From Frondihabitans sp. (GTDB taxonomy: Bacteria; Actinomycetota; Actinomycetes; Actinomycetales; Microbacteriaceae), in NCBI GenBank assembly GCA_025464735.1, contig JAODMX010000061.1, positions 1-10,146 of the forward strand: a stretch of DNA of 10,146 nt, written 5' to 3'. Position numbers and translations under genes: made by a program. The notes beneath the pieces are model-generated. The model was not told where the DNA came from. It searched no databases and saw only the letters and a list, made by a program, of their open reading frames with translations. Of the stretch, positions 6,136 through 10,146 are shown one piece after another (within the stretch, counting starts at the first letter, position 1; the number at the start of each line of letters is the position of its first letter).

Positions 6136-6729
6136 TCATCGCACCGCCAGCATCACGTCCACCACGCTGTCCAGCACGAGATCGACCTGACCCTCCCGAT
6201 ATCCGCCTCGTTTCGGGCGGAAAACGCTCGTCCGCACGTCTTCGATGCTGAGTGGACGACCGTCGGAGAAATAGCCCTTGAGCCGGGTCACCATGCGGTC
6301 GACGTCTTTGGGGTGGTAGCCGACCGACAGGACCGTGACCCGGTCGAACCGGTGCTTCTCGGGGCGTTCCAGTCGGGTGACAATGGCCTCGGCCAGGGCT
6401 CGCGCCTCGGAGAACCAGGTCTCGTCACCAGTCTCTCGAAGTACGCGGTCACGCTCACGAGTCGCGAACGCATCCTCCAAGCGCTCGAGAGCAGTGTCGA
6501 CGTGCTGGGGCGAATACCCGCCCTTGACCATCGTGAAGGCCGTGTGCCGAATACTCTCGGCGCCGATGGTATCTGCCCGGACACTCTTGGCGCCCGCACC
6601 CTCGCTCGAGGAGGCACTGTCGTTCGAGTAGGCGCTCCGAGCCTCCCTGAGGAAGTCTTCGACCTGCTGAACGTCGTAGCCGCGCTGGGAACCGGTCACC
6701 TTGGGAAATGTCGCACTCACGGCCACCAT
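6136..6729 (-). CDS. DivIVA-domain repeat protein (four DivI1A-type repeats)
   Basis: 197 residues. ATG at 6729 is chosen because the first conserved residues begin just after it (SATFPKVTGSQRGY). The ribosome binding site is weak, and GTG codons at 6726 and 6720 are alternatives. Four copies of a GYxxxxV(D/E) motif are visible: GYDVQQVEDFL (17-27), GYSPQHVDTAL (71-81), GYHPKDVDRMV (138-148) and GYREGQVDLVL (177-187). Each is preceded by a basic or hydrophobic strand-like stretch such as IRHTAFTMVKG or FDRVTVLSVG. This is the DivIVA/DivI1A repeat family (TIGR03543/03544 type): short N-terminal DivIVA modules in series, without the long coiled coil. There is no membrane segment. A role in septal or polar localisation is inferred only from the repeat. 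The gene lies 35 nt beyond cdsA and is probably co-transcribed with frr-cdsA. Confidence 0.85.
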   Translation of the reverse strand: MVAVSATFPKVTGSQRGYDVQQVEDFLREARSAYSNDSASSSEGAGAKSVRADTIGAESIRHTAFTMVKGGYSPQHVDTALERLEDAFATRERDRVLRETGDETWFSEARALAEAIVTRLERPEKHRFDRVTVLSVGYHPKDVDRMVTRLKGYFSDGRPLSIEDVRTSVFRPKRGGYREGQVDLVLDSVVDVMLAVR

Positions 6730-6764
6730 TGTGCCGTATGTCGCCGATGAGCTGGGTGAGCGCC

Positions 6765-7763
6765 TTATGTGAAGATCAGGAACAGCGCATAGGCGGCCAC
6801 GGCGGAGGGCAGCGTGCTGTCGAGCCGGTCGAGGAAACCGCCGTGGCCGGGAAGCCACGTCGAGATGTCTTTGATCCCGAGATCCCGCTTGATGAGCGAC
6901 TCGGTGAGGTCACCGATCGTCGCTGTGAACGTGAGCACGGCTCCGAGGACCAAACCGAGCCACCACGGCTGATGGATCATGAAGAGCGAGATGAGGATGC
7001 CGGCGATCATGCTCGCGGCCACCGACCCGGCGAAGCCCTCCCAGGTCTTCTTCGGGCTGATCCGCGGTGCCATCGGGTGCTTGCCGAACGACAGACCGGT
7101 CGCATAGGCGCCCGTATCGACCGAGATGACGATGATGAGCGCACCGAGGGTCCACCACTGGCCGTCGTGCTGGGCCGTCAGAAGCACGAGGAAGGATCCG
7201 AGGAAGGTCGTGTAGATCTGGACGAACGCCCCGGTGCCGAGATCGCGCCAGAGGTCTGCGGCCGACTCACGACCGGCACTGGGGATGGCGAGGGCCAGCC
7301 TCCAGAGCGAAACCACGACGATTCCCGCAATAAGCGTCAACCACTGCCCCTGGGCGCCGAAGAAGTACGCCGCGGGAACCACCGCCACACCGACGACCAC
7401 GCTCGGTATGCGGGGCACGTTCCGGCCGGCGGAACGGAGCGCACTGGTGAGCTCGACCACGATGAAGAAGATCAGGACCGCTGCCACGATCATGAACAGC
7501 GCCTTGACGAGGACCAGGCTGAGGAGCACCGCTCCGCCGAGCCCGACCCCGATTCCGATCGCGGCGGGGAGGTTGCGGCCGGTCCGGGCCGTCAGCTTCT
7601 CGTTGCCTGCTTCGAGGCGGGCACGCTGAGCACGCAGTTGCGACTCGATGTCGTGCCGAGCAGCCTGGGCCCGGGCATCGAATTCGGAGCGTTTCTCGGA
7701 ACCGCCCGGATGGGCCTCGTGGCCGTGGTCGTCGTCGCTCATGTCGGAAGGGGCCTGATCCAT
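6765..7763 (-). CDS. cdsA: Phosphatidate cytidylyltransferase (CDP-diglyceride synthase)
   Basis: 332 residues. The enzyme makes CDP-diacylglycerol from CTP and phosphatidate in the membrane, the precursor of phosphatidylglycerol, cardiolipin and phosphatidylinositol. The family signature is complete at 289-315, with key residues S289, K292, R293, K298, D299, H307, G308, G309, D312, R313 and D315. The preceding conserved block DTGAYATGLSFGKHPMAPRI (216-235) with SPKKTWEG (236-243) is also intact. About eight hydrophobic segments run from ~66 to 330. The first ~64 residues are a charged, Asp/His/Glu- and Arg-rich cytoplasmic extension with a helical stretch (RAQAARHDIESQLRAQRARL, 31-50), longer than in E. 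coli. ATG at 7763 shares one base with the frr stop (TGATG) and has GAGG about 5 nt upstream; Met8 is a weaker alternative. Confidence 0.95.
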   Translation of the reverse strand: MDQAPSDMSDDDHGHEAHPGGSEKRSEFDARAQAARHDIESQLRAQRARLEAGNEKLTARTGRNLPAAIGIGVGLGGAVLLSLVLVKALFMIVAAVLIFFIVVELTSALRSAGRNVPRIPSVVVGVAVVPAAYFFGAQGQWLTLIAGIVVVSLWRLALAIPSAGRESAADLWRDLGTGAFVQIYTTFLGSFLVLLTAQHDGQWWTLGALIIVISVDTGAYATGLSFGKHPMAPRISPKKTWEGFAGSVAASMIAGILISLFMIHQPWWLGLVLGAVLTFTATIGDLTESLIKRDLGIKDISTWLPGHGGFLDRLDSTLPSAVAAYALFLIFT

Positions 7764-8320
7764 CAGACCTCGAGGAGCTCCGCTTCTTTCTTCTTGAGGG
7801 CATCGTCGATGGCATCGACGAACCCCTTGGTGATCGTCTCCAGCTCTTTCTCCGCGCGGGCGACCTCGTCGTCTCCGACCTCGGTCTTCTGCGAGTCGAG
7901 GTCGTCTTTCGCTCGACGTCGGATGTTGCGCACAGCGACCTTCGCCTCTTCACCCTTCGACCGGACGATCTTCACGAATTCCTTGCGGCGATCCTGGGTC
8001 AGCTCGGGGATCGTGACGCGCACGATCGTCCCGTCGTTCGTCGGGCTCGCCCCGAGGTTCGGGAAGGTCGCGATGGCCCGCTCGATCTCTTTCAGCGCGG
8101 TCTTGTCGTAGGGAGTCACGATGAGAGTGCGGGCCTCGGGAGCCTGAAGAGACGCCAGCTGAGCGAGCGGAGTCGGTGTGCCGTAGTAGTCGACCGGGAT
8201 CTTCTGGAAGAGCGCCGGGTTGATCCGGCCGGTGCGCACCGTGTTGAAGTCATCTTTCGCGACCTCGACGGCTTTGCCCATCTTCTCTTTGGTCTCGGTC
8301 AGTACATCAGTGATCGCCAC
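7763..8320 (-). CDS. frr: Ribosome recycling factor
   Basis: 185 residues, the usual length. With EF-G it splits post-termination ribosomes into subunits. GTG at 8320 is preceded by AAGGAG (8330-8325, minus). Conserved segments are [14 protein letters not shown] (25-38), the hinge region with [14 protein letters not shown] (43-56), [14 protein letters not shown] (70-83), and [12 protein letters not shown] (130-141), whose arginines contact the ribosome. The C-terminal half is helical and charged ([20 protein letters not shown]). The stop TGA shares a base with the cdsA start, indicating translational coupling. The gene follows pyrH by 46 nt, as in most bacteria. Confidence 0.97.
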   Translation of the reverse strand: MAITDVLTETKEKMGKAVEVAKDDFNTVRTGRINPALFQKIPVDYYGTPTPLAQLASLQAPEARTLIVTPYDKTALKEIERAIATFPNLGASPTNDGTIVRVTIPELTQDRRKEFVKIVRSKGEEAKVAVRNIRRRAKDDLDSQKTEVGDDEVARAEKELETITKGFVDAIDDALKKKEAELLEV

Positions 8321-8366
8321 AATGCTCCTTCAGGTCTCTTCGGAAGCTTACCGGTCGACAGGGAGG

Positions 8367-9086
8367 TCACTTGCTGACCACGGTGCCGATGCGCTCACCG
8401 CGGATCGCGCGAGCAACATTGCCCGCCCCCTCCATGCCAAACACGTGCATGGGCATGCCGTTGTCCATGCAGAGGCTGAACGCGGTCGAATCGACCACCT
8501 TCAGGCCCTGCACGAGGGCCTCCTGGTACGTGACGCGGTCAAGCTTCGTGGCTGTGGGATCCGTCCGCGGGTCGCCGGTGTAGACGCCGTCGACGCCGTT
8601 CTTGGCCATGAGGACCTCGTCCGCGCCGATCTCGAGGGCGCGCTGCGCCGAGACCGTGTCGGTCGAGAAGTAGGGCAGGCCGGCCCCCGCACCGAAGATG
8701 ACGATGCGCCCCTTCTCGAGGTGACGCCCAGCGCGGCGCGGAATGTAGGGCTCAGCGACCTGGGTCATGGCAATGGCCGACTGCACCCGCGTCGCCGCGC
8801 CGGCCTGCTCGAGGAAGTCCTGGAGGGCGAGCGCGTTCATGACGGTGCCGAGCATTCCCATGTAGTCCGCGCGCCCACGATCCATTCCGCGCTGGCTCAG
8901 CTCGGCGCCGCGGAAGAAATTCCCGCCGCCAACAACGATCGCGACCTCGACGTCGGTCGCCGCCTCGGCGATCTCGCGCGCGAGAGCACTGACGACATCG
9001 GGATTCACGCCCAGGGATCCGCCCCCGAATGCCTCCCCGGACAGTTTGAGGAGAACGCGCCTGCGGCTGGTCTTCGAATTCTTCAT
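8367..9086 (-). CDS. pyrH: Uridylate kinase (UMP kinase)
   Basis: 239 residues, amino-acid-kinase fold. It converts UMP and ATP to UDP in the cytoplasm, the entry point for UTP and CTP; CTP is then used by the cdsA product. ATG at 9086 is preceded by GGGAG at about 10 nt. Seen motifs: the phosphate-binding [12 protein letters not shown] (11-22), [10 protein letters not shown] (51-60), [20 protein letters not shown] (69-88) with the UMP-contacting region, [14 protein letters not shown] (131-144), and [15 protein letters not shown] (163-177) in the nucleotide-binding part. No insertions or losses are visible. A strong terminator separates it from tsf, so it probably has its own promoter and leads the frr-cdsA transcript. 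Confidence 0.97.
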   Translation of the reverse strand: MKNSKTSRRRVLLKLSGEAFGGGSLGVNPDVVSALAREIAEAATDVEVAIVVGGGNFFRGAELSQRGMDRGRADYMGMLGTVMNALALQDFLEQAGAATRVQSAIAMTQVAEPYIPRRAGRHLEKGRIVIFGAGAGLPYFSTDTVSAQRALEIGADEVLMAKNGVDGVYTGDPRTDPTATKLDRVTYQEALVQGLKVVDSTAFSLCMDNGMPMHVFGMEGAGNVARAIRGERIGTVVSK

Positions 9087-9160
9087 CGGTCGTGATCTCC
9101 CTCGTCGTGGCTTCAGCCAGAGTATCCAGTTGGTGTCGTCGTGTGCGTGCGGGCAGAGAA
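9087..9160 (-). promoter_or_regulatory. Probable pyrH promoter/leader region
   Basis: The stretch between the tsf terminator and the pyrH start must hold the pyrH promoter if termination is efficient. TACTCT (9124-9119, minus strand) is a possible -10, giving a leader of about 30 nt, but no clear TTG-type -35 is seen at the right distance. GGGAG ahead of the ATG is the ribosome binding site. Confidence 0.3.
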
Positions 9161-9198
9161 AACGGGGTTCGAGACGATCACTCGTCTCGAACCCCGTT
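9161..9198 (-). terminator. Intrinsic terminator of tsf
   Basis: AACGGGGTTCGAGACGA (9161-9177) and its exact complement (9182-9198) form a perfect 17-bp stem with a 4-nt loop. On the minus strand the stem is followed by TTCTCT, giving GTTTTCTCT in all. It begins 10 nt after the tsf stop codon. The lack of T residues on the other side shows that it acts on the minus strand. Confidence 0.9.
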
Positions 9199-9208
9199 CA
9201 TCGATCGG

Positions 9209-10036
9209 TTACGCGCCGACCTTGACCCGGGCGAAGCCCGTGATGGTCATGCCCGCGTCGGTGAGCACCTTCGCGACGGACTGCTTGGAGTCTTTCGCAT
9301 AGGGCTGGTCGAGAAGGACGATCTCCTTGAAGTAGCCGGTGAGTCGACCCTCGATGATCTTCGGGAGAGCCTGCTCGGGCTTGCCCTCGTTCTTCGCGGT
9401 CTCTTCGACGATGGCGCGCTCACGCGCGACCTCGTCAGCCGGGACCTCATCGCGCGTCACGAACTTCGGGTCGGCGAATGCAATGTGCTGCGCGATCGAG
9501 CGACCGGTCTCGGCATCGCCACCGGTGTAGCCGACAACGACACCGACCTGCGGGGGCAGGTCTTTGCTCGTCTTGTGCAGGTAGATCGCGAACTGCTCAC
9601 CCGCCACCGACTTGACGGTACGGAGTTCGACCTTCTCACCGAGAAGAGCGGCCTCGTCGTTGACGAGCTCGCCCACGGTCCGGCCGTCGACGGCTGCTGC
9701 GTTGCCCGACTCGGCGTCGGTCGCACCGGCAGCGGAGACGGCGTCGAGGACGGTCTCAGCGAGCGCGACGAACTTGTCGTTCTTCGCGACGAAGTCGGTT
9801 TCACTGGCGAGCTCGATGAGGGTCGCCGAACCCGTGCCCGCCGTAGCGGTGACGAGACCGGCGGTCGTGGTGCGCCCTTCGCGCTTCGCAACGCCCTTCA
9901 GACCCTTGACGCGAAGGATCTCGATCGCCTTCTCGAGGTCGCCATCGGCTTCGACGAGTGCGTTCTTGCTGTCGAGCATGCCCGCACCGAGGCGGTCACG
10001 CAGCACCTTGACGTCTGCGAGTGAGTAGTTGGCCAC
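9209..10036 (-). CDS. tsf: Elongation factor Ts
   Basis: 275 residues from GTG at 10036. It is the guanine-nucleotide exchange factor that regenerates EF-Tu-GTP. The start is set by the ribosome binding site AAAGGTGG (10052-10045) at 8 nt and by the family N-terminus (MANYSLADVKVLRDRLGAGM). A GTG 12 nt earlier lies inside that site and is unlikely to be used. Conserved elements: the UBA-like N-terminal domain with LGAGMLDSKNALVEADGD (16-33) and KAIEILRVKGLKGVAKR (36-52), then the EF-Tu-contacting ETDFVAKND (79-87). The core dimerisation domain continues to the end, with GKPEQALPKIIEGRLTGYFK near the C-terminus. The gene follows rpsB by about 45 nt and ends at a strong terminator. Confidence 0.97.
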   Translation of the reverse strand: MANYSLADVKVLRDRLGAGMLDSKNALVEADGDLEKAIEILRVKGLKGVAKREGRTTTAGLVTATAGTGSATLIELASETDFVAKNDKFVALAETVLDAVSAAGATDAESGNAAAVDGRTVGELVNDEAALLGEKVELRTVKSVAGEQFAIYLHKTSKDLPPQVGVVVGYTGGDAETGRSIAQHIAFADPKFVTRDEVPADEVARERAIVEETAKNEGKPEQALPKIIEGRLTGYFKEIVLLDQPYAKDSKQSVAKVLTDAGMTITGFARVKVGA

Positions 10037-10044
10037 AGATGTGC

Positions 10045-10052
10045 CCACCTTT
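10045..10052 (-). promoter_or_regulatory. Ribosome binding site that fixes the tsf start
   Basis: AAAGGTGG on the minus strand lies 8 nt before the GTG at 10036. The upstream in-frame GTG (10048-10046) overlaps it and would have no site of its own, so the shorter product is preferred. Confidence 0.7.
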
Positions 10053-10081
10053 CGTGGAATCAGCCAGTTGGGGAAAGTGGA

Positions 10082-10146
10082 TTACTTCGCGTCGGCAACG
10101 GCAGCTGCGTCGACCGCAGCAGCGTCGACGTCGACCGCGTTAGCGA
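10082..10146 (-). CDS. rpsB: Probable ribosomal protein S2, last 21 codons
   Basis: Only the C-terminal tail lies in the window, ending in VADAK and a TAA at 10084-10082. The tail is low in complexity, made of Ala, Val and Asp (…VDVDAAAVDAAAVADAK). Actinobacterial S2 proteins often end in such an Ala/acidic extension. The call rests mainly on position, 45 nt upstream of tsf on the same strand, the near-universal rpsB-tsf order. No diagnostic S2 motif is visible. Confidence 0.75.
   Translation of the reverse strand, partial: ANAVDVDAAAVDAAAVADAK

Noticed and set aside
6708..8111. 467-codon plus-strand frame opposite cdsA and frr
   Set aside because: cdsA and frr are certain from their signatures. 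The opposite frame is charged and low in complexity with no domain, so it is an antisense artefact.

Overview
The window is a high-GC chromosomal segment of an actinobacterium, most likely a member of Microbacteriaceae (Micrococcales). The clues are the order rpsB-tsf-pyrH-frr-cdsA followed by a DivIVA-domain repeat gene, frequent GTG starts, strongly GC-biased third codon positions, and actinobacterial protein families such as the APF-like transglycosylase and the small CxxC/HxHxHC protein beside an alpha/beta hydrolase. I see no mobile element, CRISPR array, tRNA or rRNA. Genus and species cannot be fixed from what is visible.

Layout, left to right. (1) 1-1049, minus: the first ~349 codons of a membrane protein of unknown function that runs off the left edge; it carries an internal lipoprotein-like signal. 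(2) 1050-1262: a divergent intergenic region with two hairpins and weak promoter candidates. (3) 1263-4060, plus: a two-gene unit. The first gene encodes a 580-residue DivIVA/Scy-type coiled-coil cytoskeletal protein built almost wholly from 11-residue repeats. The second, joined by a 4-nt GTGA overlap, encodes an AI-2E/PerM family permease. (4) 4101-5128, minus, convergent with the permease: a small putative zinc-binding protein and an alpha/beta hydrolase, coupled by an ATGA overlap. (5) 5212-6090, minus: an anchored or secreted transglycosylase-like cell-wall hydrolase with its own near-leaderless promoter. (6) 6136-8320, minus: frr, cdsA and a protein with four DivIVA-type repeats; cdsA overlaps the frr stop by one base. 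(7) 8367-9086, minus: pyrH, behind a strong terminator that closes the tsf transcript. (8) 9209-10146, minus: tsf and the last codons of the probable rpsB.

The right half is the conserved translation and precursor cluster: S2 and EF-Ts, UMP kinase, ribosome recycling factor and CDP-diglyceride synthase. The left half is accessory to the cell envelope and polarity: two DivIVA-related proteins, a wall hydrolase, a permease and a large membrane protein. The most unusual item is the very regular hendecad array of the coiled-coil protein. The rest looks like ordinary conserved actinobacterial chromosome, and I find no convincing undescribed system beyond the features listed.
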